A stretch of DNA of 64,000 nucleotides from Borrelia hispanica CRI (GTDB taxonomy: Bacteria; Spirochaetota; Spirochaetia; Borreliales; Borreliaceae): positions 124,001-188,000 of the forward strand of contig NZ_AYOU01000164.1 in assembly GCF_000500065.1 (NCBI RefSeq), written 5' to 3'. Below, in pieces: positions 1-8,868 of the stretch. Under the pieces are notes generated by a model. That model made no database searches, was not told where the DNA came from, and saw only the letters and a list, made by a program, of their open reading frames with translations. Within the stretch, counting starts at the first letter, position 1. The number at the start of each line of letters is the position of its first letter. A program made the position numbers and the translations under genes.

Positions 1-1
1 T

Positions 2-511
2 CAAATTGGTTGGCTTGTTTTAATGCCTGGGCTTTATTATTTTGTTCTTAATTTAATACTTGGAAGTGATAATTTTCCTATGCACAGTATGATTCTTAAT
101 ATGATATATTTTGGAGTTATGCTTATTTTTGTTTTTGACAAACAGGATGGTTCAAACTTTTTTGTGTGTCTGTTAAAAAGCTTTGGAGGACTTATAGAGC
201 AATTTTTAGCTACTGTTTCAGGATTTGCAGATATAATATCTTATATTAGGCTTTTTGCTGTTGGACTTGCAGGACTTGCAATTTCTGATAGTTTTAATAG
301 CATGTCAGTGTCTTTATTAAAATCATCTAATATTGGTCTTATAATAGGCGGTATTATTGTGATACTTTTTGGACACATTTTAAATATAATGTTATCTTTA
401 TTATCTGTTGTTGTTCATGGAGTAAGACTTAACATGCTTGAATTTTCAAATCATTTGGGTCAGGAATGGAATGGATATTCTTATAGACCTTTTAAAAAAA
501 TTAAAGACTAG
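2..511 (+). CDS. atpI: V-type ATP synthase subunit I, C-terminal part (5' truncated by window)
   Basis: This is the C-terminal ~169 residues of the large membrane subunit (a/I) of a V-type ATPase, which forms the ion half-channels next to the proteolipid ring. The frame is open from base 2, so the start lies upstream of the window. Visible are several hydrophobic segments, the conserved SYIRLFAVGLAG helix whose Arg is the essential stator arginine of the family, and the family C-terminal motif around HGVRLNMLEFSNHLGQEW. It ends 19 nt before the proteolipid gene, as expected for the same operon. Spirochaetes such as Borrelia use V-type rather than F-type ATPases, so this placement is normal. 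Identification is firm; only the N-terminus is missing. Confidence 0.93.
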   Translation, partial: QIGWLVLMPGLYYFVLNLILGSDNFPMHSMILNMIYFGVMLIFVFDKQDGSNFFVCLLKSFGGLIEQFLATVSGFADIISYIRLFAVGLAGLAISDSFNSMSVSLLKSSNIGLIIGGIIVILFGHILNIMLSLLSVVVHGVRLNMLEFSNHLGQEWNGYSYRPFKKIKD

Positions 512-530
512 ATAAGGAGAGAATAAAATT

Positions 531-965
531 ATGGATATAGGTTTAGTAGGAGTTAATTCAGCTTTAACAATTTCTGCAATAGGTTCAGCTTTGGGAATGG
601 GGGCTGCCGGAAGTGCTGCTATTGGAGCGTGGAAGAGATGTTATATGCAGGGTAAGTCGGCTCCCTTTTTATTAATTGTTTTTGTTTCAGCACCTCTTAC
701 ACAAATAATATATGGTTATATATTGATGAATACTTTAGCAGAGGTGATGACCCAGGCTAATCCTTGGTTATTGTTTGGAGCTGGTTTTGGTGGTGGAGTT
801 GCAATGGCTATTTCTGCTTTTGCTCAGGGTAGAACTGCTGCAGGAGCTTGTGATTCTTTTGCGGAGACTGGCAAGGGATTTGCAACAAATCTTTTAGTTT
901 TGGGATTAATTGAATCTGTTGCTCTTTTTGTAATGGTATTTTTGATGATATTTAAGTTTGTTTAA
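531..965 (+). CDS. atpK: V-type ATP synthase subunit K (proteolipid ring)
   Basis: A 144-residue protein with two tandem helical hairpins (four membrane segments) forms the rotor ring of the V-ATPase. The ion-binding Glu is E128 in the last helix (LGLIESVAL). T57-Q58 in helix 2 and Q99 in the second hairpin line up with residues that coordinate Na+ in the Enterococcus hirae NtpK ring (Thr64, Gln65, Gln110, Glu139), which suggests Na+ coupling; this is an inference from residue pattern. A Shine-Dalgarno AAGGAGAG lies just upstream of the ATG. It is the last gene of the ATPase operon; a long inverted repeat follows at 980-1018. Confidence 0.95.
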   Translation: MDIGLVGVNSALTISAIGSALGMGAAGSAAIGAWKRCYMQGKSAPFLLIVFVSAPLTQIIYGYILMNTLAEVMTQANPWLLFGAGFGGGVAMAISAFAQGRTAAGACDSFAETGKGFATNLLVLGLIESVALFVMVFLMIFKFV

Positions 966-979
966 ACTCAAATATTCAG

Positions 980-1018
980 ATATTAAATTTTCTCGCAATT
1001 TGTGAGAAAATTTAATAT
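980..1018 (+). terminator. Long inverted repeat after the V-ATPase operon
   Basis: Bases 980-994 and 1004-1018 are perfect 15-bp inverted complements around a 9-nt centre that can add two more pairs (G-U, C-G). The stem begins 15 nt after the atpK stop. It has AT-rich flanks but no clean T-tract, so it may be a terminator, an mRNA 3'-end stabiliser or an attenuator for the next gene. The GTG at 1002, the upstream possible start of the next gene, would be buried in the loop. Confidence 0.6.
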
Positions 1019-1028
1019 ATTTATTAAT

Positions 1029-2006
1029 ATGTTACGATTTTTTTTATTTCTTTTTATTTTTAGTTTTATCTTAAATTTAAATTCATTAGATGTAAAAGAA
1101 CTTCCATATTGGATTTTGATTGAAAAAGGGCGGCAGTTAATTTATTCTAAGGAAGGTTTTATCAAATCTAATCTTACTGATGCAATAAATTTTTTGCAGG
1201 AAGCATTGCTTAGGAAAGGTATATATCCAGAAGCTAATTATTATCTGTCTATTGTTTATAGCATGATTGGTAATGTTGTACTTCAAAAATTACATCTTCA
1301 AAAAACTTTAGAAGATAAAGATTATTTGTTGGATAAATCGTTTGAAAAAAATATACTTTTTTCTTTGGCAAAAATTGCTGAAATTGAAAATAATTATGTT
1401 GATATGATTGATTATTTAAATGAAATTTTAAGTAAATTTTCACGTGGTGATGATTATTATAATTATCACTATATTGTGAAAAAATATGGAAATACTTCGG
1501 GTGATAAATCTGATATGTCCTTTTATTTAAATTCTTATCTAAAACAGGTAAGAGGGACATCTGGTATAGATTTTACTTTTAATCTTTATAGATTTAATAA
1601 TTATGGTCTAATAGATACTCATAAATTGTTATCAAAGGTATATTTGAAGATAGGTGCCCACAAACTTGCCATTACTCATGGACTTGTTGCTGCAGTTGGT
1701 ATCTTAACTAGAATGTATCATTATATTAATTATTATGAACCTCTTTATGAATTTAAGAATTTAAGATCTTTTGTTCAAAAAATAAATGAATATAATGATG
1801 TTAAGTTTAGTTTTGAATCTACAGATTTTTGGGAAATAATGTATAATATTTCTTATGCTACTTATATTTATGATGAACATAAGCATAAGTTGAGGGCTGT
1901 GGATACTTGGAAATTGATAGTTGATCTTGCTCCTAAATTTTCACCTTATGTTCTAAAATCAAAGACTCATATTAAAAGTTTTTTGTTTAATAAAAATGTA
2001 CATTAG
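1029..2006 (+). CDS. Hypothetical secreted TPR-like protein
   Basis: I do not recognise a named family. The protein starts with a hydrophobic signal-like segment (MLRFFLFLFIFSFILNLNSL) and continues as a helical, Lys/Tyr-rich soluble domain with spacing reminiscent of degenerate TPR repeats, for example around FLQEALLRKGIYPEANYYLSI and ISHGL-like repeats further on. I chose ATG 1029 rather than the in-frame GTG at 1002, because 1002 lies in the loop of the 980-1018 hairpin and 1029 gives a proper signal peptide; neither has a clear Shine-Dalgarno. It probably acts in the periplasm or at the inner membrane. It sits between the V-ATPase operon and lepA on the same strand. Confidence 0.7.
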   Translation: MLRFFLFLFIFSFILNLNSLDVKELPYWILIEKGRQLIYSKEGFIKSNLTDAINFLQEALLRKGIYPEANYYLSIVYSMIGNVVLQKLHLQKTLEDKDYLLDKSFEKNILFSLAKIAEIENNYVDMIDYLNEILSKFSRGDDYYNYHYIVKKYGNTSGDKSDMSFYLNSYLKQVRGTSGIDFTFNLYRFNNYGLIDTHKLLSKVYLKIGAHKLAITHGLVAAVGILTRMYHYINYYEPLYEFKNLRSFVQKINEYNDVKFSFESTDFWEIMYNISYATYIYDEHKHKLRAVDTWKLIVDLAPKFSPYVLKSKTHIKSFLFNKNVH

Positions 2007-2039
2007 TACAATATTCCTAAACATTCTATTTTAGATTTA

Positions 2040-2047
2040 GGGGGAGG
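2040..2047 (+). promoter_or_regulatory. Strong Shine-Dalgarno for lepA (defines AUU start)
   Basis: The run GGGGGAGG is a near-perfect Shine-Dalgarno and lies 6 nt before the ATT at 2054. No ATG, GTG or TTG occurs in the lepA frame between the stop at 2018 and this point, so this ribosome site identifies ATT 2054 as the initiation codon. Confidence 0.75.
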
Positions 2048-2053
2048 CATAAA

Positions 2054-3853
2054 ATTAGTTCTTATAAAAAAAATTTTTGTATTATTGCACATATTGACCA
2101 TGGTAAATCAACTTTAGCAGATAGGTTTATACAAAAGGCTAAAATAATCTCAGATCGAGAGTTTAAGAGTCAAATTCTTGATAGTATGGATATTGAAAGA
2201 GAGAGAGGAATTACCATTAAAAGTCAAGCCGTAACTATTGATTATAAGTGTAGTGATGGCAATATTTATGAGCTTAATTTTGTAGATACTCCAGGACATG
2301 TCGATTTTTCTTATGAAGTCTCAAGAGCAATTTCATCTTGTGAAGGAGCACTTTTACTTATTGATGCTAGTCAGGGCATAGAAGCTCAAACCGTTTCAAA
2401 TTTTTATATGGCATTTGAACATAATCTTGAAATTATTCCTGTTATTAATAAAATAGATTTACCAAGTGCAAATATTGATTTTGTGAAAGAGCAAATAGAG
2501 AATGATTTAGGACTAGATGCTAATGTTGCTGTTCTCATATCTGCTAAGAATGGAATAGGTATTGATGAATTACTTGAGGCTATTTGTAAGTATGTCCCTT
2601 CTCCTAAGGGTAGTACAGAGAATCCATTAAAAGCTTTGATTTTTGATTCGCATTATGATTCTTACCGTGGTGTCGTTGTTCATTTTAGAATTTTTGAGGG
2701 ACAAATTAAACCTGGTTATAAAATTAAATTTATGCATGCAGATAGAGAATATTTTGTAGAGGAGATTGGAATTTTTAAAATCATTCTTGAAAAAAAAGAT
2801 ATTTTAGAAGCAGGTGATGTTGGATATTTTATTGCAGGAATAAAAAATATATCGGATGTTAAAATTGGAGACACTGTAACCCTTGTTGATAATCCAGCAG
2901 TAGCTCCTCTTGAAGGATTTAAAGAAGTTAAGCCTGTAGTTTTTTCATCTGTTTATCCAGTTGATGCTAATCAATATGATGATCTATTGAAAGCAATGGA
3001 TAGACTTAAACTAAATGATGCATCTCTTACTTTTGAAAAAGATGCTTCAGCTGCTCTTGGACATGGATTTAAATGTGGATTTTTGGGGCTTTTGCATTTA
3101 GAGGTGATTCAGGAAAGAATTGAACGTGAATTTGATCTTAGTGTGATATTAACATCACCATCTGTTCGTTATAAAATTATTCCTAAAAAGGGAAATCCCT
3201 ATTTTATTGAAAGTCCTGAGCAATTTCCCGGAAATGAAAATATTGAAATTACACTTGAACCTTATATTAGGGCTAATATTATTGTTCCTGCTGAATTTTT
3301 AGGTAATATTATGAGTGTTTGTTTGCTTAAAAGAGGTGTACAGGAAAATTTAATTTATCTTGATGCCAAGCGTGTTGAAGTTATTTATAAGATGCCTCTT
3401 GCTGAAATATTGTTTGATTTTTATGATAAGATTAAGTCTGTAAGTCGTGGATATGCTTCTTTTGATTATACACTATTAGGATATGAAGAGACAGATTTAG
3501 TTAAGTTGGATATTTTAGTTAATGGAGATAGAGTTGATGCATTATCTCAATTGGTTTTTAGAGATGGTGCACGAGCAAAGGCCTTAAATATTTGTAAAAA
3601 ATTAAAAGATGAGATTGCAAGACAGCAATTTAAAATAGCAATTCAAGGAGCTATTGGTTCAAATATTATTGCCCGTGAAACAATTTCACCTGTTAGAAAA
3701 GATGTTACTGCTAAATGTTATGGGGGTGATATTACTCGTAAGAGAAAGCTTTTAGAGAAGCAAAAAGAAGGAAAAAAGCGACTTAAAATGATAGGAAATA
3801 TTGAAATACCACAAAGTGCATTTCTTGCTGTTCTTAAATCAGATGATAATTAA
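2054..3853 (+). CDS. lepA: Elongation factor 4 (LepA), apparent AUU start
   Basis: LepA is a ribosome-associated translational GTPase related to EF-G. The G1 motif (AHIDHGKST), G2 (RGITI), G3 (DTPGH) and G4 (NKID) are all present, followed by domain 2, the EF-G-like domains and the LepA-specific C-terminal domain (ARETISPVRKDVTAKCYGGDITRKRKLL). Starting at the first in-frame ATG (2186) would delete the P-loop and the N-terminus. Translating from ATT 2054 gives ISSYKKNFCIIAHIDHGKS, the expected LepA N-terminus, and an SD sits 6 nt upstream. The frame has no ATG, GTG or TTG back to the stop at 2018. So the gene appears to start at AUU, as infC does in enterobacteria, unless there is a sequencing error. 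Full length is about 599 residues, normal for the family. Confidence 0.93.
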   Translation: MSSYKKNFCIIAHIDHGKSTLADRFIQKAKIISDREFKSQILDSMDIERERGITIKSQAVTIDYKCSDGNIYELNFVDTPGHVDFSYEVSRAISSCEGALLLIDASQGIEAQTVSNFYMAFEHNLEIIPVINKIDLPSANIDFVKEQIENDLGLDANVAVLISAKNGIGIDELLEAICKYVPSPKGSTENPLKALIFDSHYDSYRGVVVHFRIFEGQIKPGYKIKFMHADREYFVEEIGIFKIILEKKDILEAGDVGYFIAGIKNISDVKIGDTVTLVDNPAVAPLEGFKEVKPVVFSSVYPVDANQYDDLLKAMDRLKLNDASLTFEKDASAALGHGFKCGFLGLLHLEVIQERIEREFDLSVILTSPSVRYKIIPKKGNPYFIESPEQFPGNENIEITLEPYIRANIIVPAEFLGNIMSVCLLKRGVQENLIYLDAKRVEVIYKMPLAEILFDFYDKIKSVSRGYASFDYTLLGYEETDLVKLDILVNGDRVDALSQLVFRDGARAKALNICKKLKDEIARQQFKIAIQGAIGSNIIARETISPVRKDVTAKCYGGDITRKRKLLEKQKEGKKRLKMIGNIEIPQSAFLAVLKSDDN

Positions 3854-3970
3854 TTTATGTTGAGATTAGTGTTGAGATAAATTATCTTTTATTTAAAGAT
3901 GTCAATTTATACGTTTGTTTGCTTTGTAGATTAGATAGTTCACACATGTCTTTATAAAAATATTGTTCAA

Positions 3971-4000
3971 TTGTTTTAAAGTATCGTAAACTGTTATAAA
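3971..4000 (+). promoter_or_regulatory. Predicted promoter of ldh
   Basis: A -35 TTGTTT (3971-3976) is separated by 18 nt from TATAAA (3995-4000), preceded by TG at 3992-3993 as an extended -10. Transcription would start about 35 nt before the ldh start codon. The ~190-nt gap after lepA supports independent transcription of ldh. Confidence 0.55.
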
Positions 4001-4023
4001 ATTACATTATACCAATGAAATAA

Positions 4024-4992
<969 letters not shown>

Positions 4993-4996
4993 TTTT

Positions 4997-5016
4997 GCCC
5001 CAATTGGGGCTTTTTT
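4997..5016 (+). terminator. Rho-independent terminator of ldh
   Basis: The palindrome GCCCCAATTGGGGC is followed directly by six T residues, starting 5 nt after the ldh stop. It is the clearest intrinsic terminator in the window. It also separates ldh from the convergent comM gene. Confidence 0.9.
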
Positions 5017-6544
5017 ATTCTTCTAATAATTTTTCTCCATGTTTTCTGTGCTCAATTGCTTCTAGTAATGATTCTCTTGAAATATGAGCCTCATCTTTTA
5101 AATCGGCAATTGTTCTTGCAAGTTTTAGGATTGAATGGGTTGCTCTTGATGATATATTAAGTTTATTTAATATATAAATCATTTCTTCTGTCAGAATTTT
5201 GTCTAGGTTACAAAATATTGCGATGTGTTCTGGTTTGAGATCAGAATTTTTATGAACATTTTTAATATTTTCATATCTTTGATTTTGTATATTTCTTGCT
5301 TTTATTATTCTCTTTTTAATTTCTTTTGAACTCTCATTGTCTTCTTGAAATAATTTGGCATTATTTACTGGTTTAACTGGTACTCTAATGTCAATTCTAT
5401 CAAGCATTGCTGCTCCAAATTTTTTCCAGTAGTTTGAAACTTCTTGTTGTGAACAAAAACATTCAATATCGTTTTTTCCAAGGTTGCCACAAGGACATGG
5501 ATTTGTTGCAATCATTAATTGAAAGTTTGCAGGATATTTAAATGATTTTGAACTTGCTCTTACTATTGAGATTGTCTTATCTTCTATTGGTTCACGCAGT
5601 GATTGCAATATTGATTTTTGAAATTCTAGAGCTTCATCTAAAAATAGGATGCCATTATGAGCAAGTGATACTTCTCCAGGAAGTGCATTAGATCCTCCAC
5701 CAATAATGCCTTCTTTGCTTGCAGTTTGATGTGGTTGTCTAAATGGTCTTTTTCTGATTATTTTTGTATCTATTAGCTTTCCTGCAATTGACCAAATTCT
5801 ATTTGTTTCAATAATTTCTTTATTTGTAAGTGGAGGTAATATTGATTGTACACATTTAATACTGAGTGTTTTGCCACTTCCAGGAGGTCCAAATATCATA
5901 ATATTATGTCCTCCTGCTACTGCTATTTCTAGTGCTCTTTTTATCCTATGTTGTCCTTTAATATTTTTAAAATCGTATTCAAATTCTTCTTCATTTTCTT
6001 CTGTTTTGAAATTAATTGTAGGTTTTGCGGGAAATATATTATTATTAAGATGTTCAATTATTTCTAGAGTTTCTTTTAAAGTTTTGACTCCCCAAATGTT
6101 TAAATTTGATATTAACAGGGCTTCTTCAAGATTATCAAAAGGTATTATTATACATTTAATTCCTTTTTCTTTTGCAAGAGAAATTGCAGGTAATACTCCC
6201 TTAATTGTTCTTATTTGTCCATCTAGTTGCAATTCTCCTAACATTAAGACTTTTAAATTGTTATTTTTATTTTCTTTTGTACTTATAATGCTAGTTGCAA
6301 TTGAGAGATCAATTGCTGTTCCAATTTTTTTGATACCTGCTGGTGCAAGATTTATTAATATTCTATCTTTTGGGAAAGTAAATTCTGAATTTTTAATAGC
6401 TGCTTTTATTCTTTCTCTTGATTCTTTAATTTCACTTCCAGCTAATCCAACAATATCAATTCCTGGTATTCCTTTTTTAATATCTACTTCAACTTCAATT
6501 AGTTCTCCTTCGTATCCTATTGATGAGTGAGAGTATATTTTCAT
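5015..6544 (-). CDS. comM: YifB/ComM family Mg-chelatase-like AAA+ ATPase
   Basis: A 509-residue AAA+ protein of the YifB/ComM family, which in naturally competent bacteria acts as a helicase promoting branch migration during DNA uptake; its role in Borrelia is unknown. The N-terminal ribosomal-S5-fold-like domain (GIPGIDIVGLAGSEIKESRERIKAAI) is followed by Walker A GPPGSGKT, Walker B LFLDEALEF and the family's CPCG motif in NPCPCGNLG. A Shine-Dalgarno AAGGAG precedes the ATG. It is the third gene of a minus-strand unit after sufS and the SufU-like gene. Its stop abuts the ldh terminator from the other side. Confidence 0.92.
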   Translation of the reverse strand: MKIYSHSSIGYEGELIEVEVDIKKGIPGIDIVGLAGSEIKESRERIKAAIKNSEFTFPKDRILINLAPAGIKKIGTAIDLSIATSIISTKENKNNNLKVLMLGELQLDGQIRTIKGVLPAISLAKEKGIKCIIIPFDNLEEALLISNLNIWGVKTLKETLEIIEHLNNNIFPAKPTINFKTEENEEEFEYDFKNIKGQHRIKRALEIAVAGGHNIMIFGPPGSGKTLSIKCVQSILPPLTNKEIIETNRIWSIAGKLIDTKIIRKRPFRQPHQTASKEGIIGGGSNALPGEVSLAHNGILFLDEALEFQKSILQSLREPIEDKTISIVRASSKSFKYPANFQLMIATNPCPCGNLGKNDIECFCSQQEVSNYWKKFGAAMLDRIDIRVPVKPVNNAKLFQEDNESSKEIKKRIIKARNIQNQRYENIKNVHKNSDLKPEHIAIFCNLDKILTEEMIYILNKLNISSRATHSILKLARTIADLKDEAHISRESLLEAIEHRKHGEKLLEE

Positions 6545-6575
6545 ATAATTCTCCTTTAATTGCGATGATTTAATG

Positions 6576-6971
6576 TTACTTTAAAATTTCTTTTAAAGCT
6601 TTGTACGGTAGAATGAAACAGTCTTTTCTGTTTGTATATAAGAAATTTTCAAAAATTTTAAGGTTTTTATTGATTTCTTCTAAATTTTCAAAATTATTGT
6701 TAATTATTTTTGTTATGATTTCTGATGTTGTCTTTTTAGATTGATTGTCGCATATTTTGGTTAAAAGATAAGTACTGGCTAGAAAGACTATACATCCATA
6801 TGCGTTATATTTTAGTCTAATTTTTTTGTTGTCTTTATCTATTTGAAAAATTATTTGGTCTCCACACTTAGATTTGTGATATATTGGATTTTGATTTTTT
6901 TCTACTTGAAAGCAATACTTTTTTATTTTGCTTAGTCTTATTAGTTCTTTTTTTATTTCTTCTGAGAACAT
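6576..6971 (-). CDS. sufU: SufU/IscU-like Fe-S scaffold or sulfur acceptor
   Basis: A 131-residue protein with the IscU/SufU signature: C36-G-D38, then G-C60, then R115-x-x-C118, matching the Cys/Asp ligand set of SufU (Cys-Asp, Cys, Cys). SufU proteins accept persulfide sulfur from SufS through a Zn site, or act as scaffold. The adjacent upstream gene is a SufS-type cysteine desulfurase, which supports this role. The rest is divergent (GCIVFLAS instead of GCAISxAS), so assignment is by motif and context. The start has no obvious Shine-Dalgarno. Confidence 0.78.
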   Translation of the reverse strand: MFSEEIKKELIRLSKIKKYCFQVEKNQNPIYHKSKCGDQIIFQIDKDNKKIRLKYNAYGCIVFLASTYLLTKICDNQSKKTTSEIITKIINNNFENLEEINKNLKIFENFLYTNRKDCFILPYKALKEILK

Positions 6972-7117
6972 GTTTCAATTTTAAGAAGTTTATTTGATTA
7001 AATCAATAATAGTTTTATATTGATTTAGCTTAAATTTTAGATAATAGGTAAATTTTATTTATCAATTTTACTGTCTATATAATTAAATTAATGATTTTTT
7101 AATGTTTTCAAATTTAT

Positions 7118-8386
7118 TTAATAAAATTCTTTTATTGTTTTTTTAAGTGAAGAAATGAAAATATCAATTTCTTCTTTTGTATTATATAAGTAAAAGCTTA
7201 TTCTTAATAAATGATCTTTTTTAATGTTTTCTGAAAAAAATGCAAGGTAAGCACATGTTTTGCCAGATCTGGTTGCAATTCCCATTGTATCAAGATATGT
7301 CTCAATGTCATGTGAATGAATATTTTTTACTGTAAATGATATTATTGATTTTCGTTTAATATTTTTATTTAAAATGAATTCAACCTCATCAATTTCTTTT
7401 AATTTTGAAACACAATATTCAATTAGTTCTTGATCATGTTCTTGAATAAATTGCATAGTTATGTTATTTATATATTTTATTGCTTGTCCAAGACCAATAA
7501 TTCCTGCAATATTTGGTGTACCTGATTCAAATTTATTTGGGGAATTGATGGTTTTAAAATCAAGTTTTTCATTTTTTATATAGATATTTTCTATGGCATT
7601 GCCTCCTAGTTTGGAGCTGTTGAGTTTGTTTATAATTTTATCTGATATGTATAATACCCCAATGCCTGTTGGAGCAAGCATTTTATGTCCTGAGAATACT
7701 AAAAAATCACAGTTTATTTTTTTTACATCTATTTTTATATGTGGTGCCATTTGAGCCGCATCTATGAATAATGTAATTTTGTTATCCTTAGCAATTTTTC
7801 CTATTTGCTCTAAATTTTGCATTGTTCCTAGTATATTATTTATTCCAGACATAGTAATGATTTTTGTTTTATCTGTAATTAGATTTTGTATTTGTTTTGG
7901 TTGAATAATTCCCATTTCATTGAATTTTGCAAGTTTAATTTTTAAGTTTAAATATTTGGCAATATTGATCCAAGGAAGTAAATTACTATTATGTTCAAGT
8001 GTTGTTGTAATAATTTCATCATTTTCTTTAAAAAATTTTGATAATAACAATGAATTTGCTATTGTATTTGTTCCATCTGTAGTTCCAGAATTGAAAATTA
8101 TGTTTTTAGTAGATTCTGCATTGATAAATTGTTTAACAATTTTTCTTGTCTCTTCTATTTTTAAGCTTGATTCTATTGCAAATTGGTGTCCACTTCTATG
8201 AACATTTGCATTATAATTTGTGTAGTATTCAACTATAGATGAAATTACACTTTGGGGTTTTTGAGAAGTTGCGGCATTATCAAAATAAATGATTTTTTGA
8301 TTATTAATAGTTTTATTTAAAATAGGAAAGTCTTTTCTTAAATTTTTTATTTTTTCATTTTTATTTTCTAATATATTGATATTCAT
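7118..8386 (-). CDS. sufS: Cysteine desulfurase, SufS type
   Basis: A PLP-dependent class V aminotransferase fold enzyme that takes sulfur from cysteine for Fe-S cluster or thio-cofactor assembly. The PLP lysine is K235 in FSGHKML, D209 is in FIDAAQ, His132 is in EHNSN, and the catalytic Cys is C378 in RSGKTCAY (type II, SufS-like pattern). Length 422 is usual; the N-terminus resembles SufS (FPILN....YFDNAATSQKP). It leads the minus-strand unit sufS-sufU-comM, with an extended -10 at 8428-8436. No other suf genes are visible here, so Borrelia appears to have a two-component system. Confidence 0.92.
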   Translation of the reverse strand: MNINILENKNEKIKNLRKDFPILNKTINNQKIIYFDNAATSQKPQSVISSIVEYYTNYNANVHRSGHQFAIESSLKIEETRKIVKQFINAESTKNIIFNSGTTDGTNTIANSLLLSKFFKENDEIITTTLEHNSNLLPWINIAKYLNLKIKLAKFNEMGIIQPKQIQNLITDKTKIITMSGINNILGTMQNLEQIGKIAKDNKITLFIDAAQMAPHIKIDVKKINCDFLVFSGHKMLAPTGIGVLYISDKIINKLNSSKLGGNAIENIYIKNEKLDFKTINSPNKFESGTPNIAGIIGLGQAIKYINNITMQFIQEHDQELIEYCVSKLKEIDEVEFILNKNIKRKSIISFTVKNIHSHDIETYLDTMGIATRSGKTCAYLAFFSENIKKDHLLRISFYLYNTKEEIDIFISSLKKTIKEFY

Positions 8387-8427
8387 TTATTACTCTTTGT
8401 TTTTGTATAAAAAATTTTATTTTAAAA

Positions 8428-8436
8428 ATTATAACA
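8428..8436 (-). promoter_or_regulatory. Extended -10 element upstream of sufS
   Basis: On the minus strand this reads TGTTATAAT, an extended -10, placing the transcript start about 35 nt before the sufS ATG. I see no good -35. It is nearly identical to sites found before several other genes in the window. Confidence 0.5.
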
Positions 8437-8534
8437 TTATTTTTTATTTTATTTTTGTGTGTAAAATATTTTGTATTTTAATTGAAACAGTTTAGGATTT
8501 TAAATCTTATATTTTAATTCTAGATAAATATTTA

Positions 8535-8543
8535 TGTTATAAT
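8535..8543 (+). promoter_or_regulatory. Extended -10 element, 7 nt before the start of the 8551 gene
   Basis: TGTTATAAT ends at 8543 and the ATG is at 8551, so the expected transcript start coincides with the start codon. No Shine-Dalgarno lies between. This predicts a leaderless mRNA. It forms a divergent pair with the sufS site at 8428-8436. Confidence 0.5.
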
Positions 8544-8550
8544 TCGTTTT

Positions 8551-8868
8551 ATGAAAGAAATAATTTACAGATTTGAAAAAGCAGAAGATTATAAATTAGT
8601 TCCTATTAATAATATTTATGGAAGTGTAACTAATACTGGAGAAATTTTTTGTGATCTTGTGTTTGAGTCTACAGAAATTCCTGAAGAGATTGTTTATACT
8701 AAAACTAAAGAAGGTGTTTTGGAAGAGATTTCTGGGGAGCTTAGGGGTTCTAAAGAAAAGGTAATTTTGATTAATTCTTTTGTTGGAATTTCTATTACAA
8801 AAGATACTGCTAAAAATATTGCTTATTGGCTTTTAAAAAAGGTTGATGAACTAGAAGATAATGAGTAA
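8551..8868 (+). CDS. Conserved hypothetical protein (105 aa)
   Basis: I do not recognise the family with confidence. It is a small acidic soluble protein without signal peptide or membrane segment. The C-terminal half has a pattern (LINSFVGISITKDTAKNIAYWLLKKV) that loosely resembles small DUF3467-like proteins, but this is only an impression. It overlaps the next gene by 8 nt, so the two are probably translated together. Its -10 box is only 7 nt upstream, which suggests leaderless translation. Confidence 0.75.
   Translation: MKEIIYRFEKAEDYKLVPINNIYGSVTNTGEIFCDLVFESTEIPEEIVYTKTKEGVLEEISGELRGSKEKVILINSFVGISITKDTAKNIAYWLLKKVDELEDNE

Noticed and set aside
1002..1028. GTG 1002 as start of the TPR-like gene
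   Set aside because: It lies inside the loop of a 15-bp hairpin and has no Shine-Dalgarno; ATG 1029 starts a normal signal peptide.
2186..3853. lepA starting at the first in-frame ATG (2186)
   Set aside because: It would remove the P-loop AHIDHGKS and ~44 conserved residues that are open in the same frame from ATT 2054 with a strong Shine-Dalgarno.
5871..6530. Long open frame on the plus strand opposite comM
   Set aside because: It is the complement of a strongly conserved gene, has no ribosome site and a low-complexity Leu/Ser/Ile composition caused by AT-rich antisense reading.
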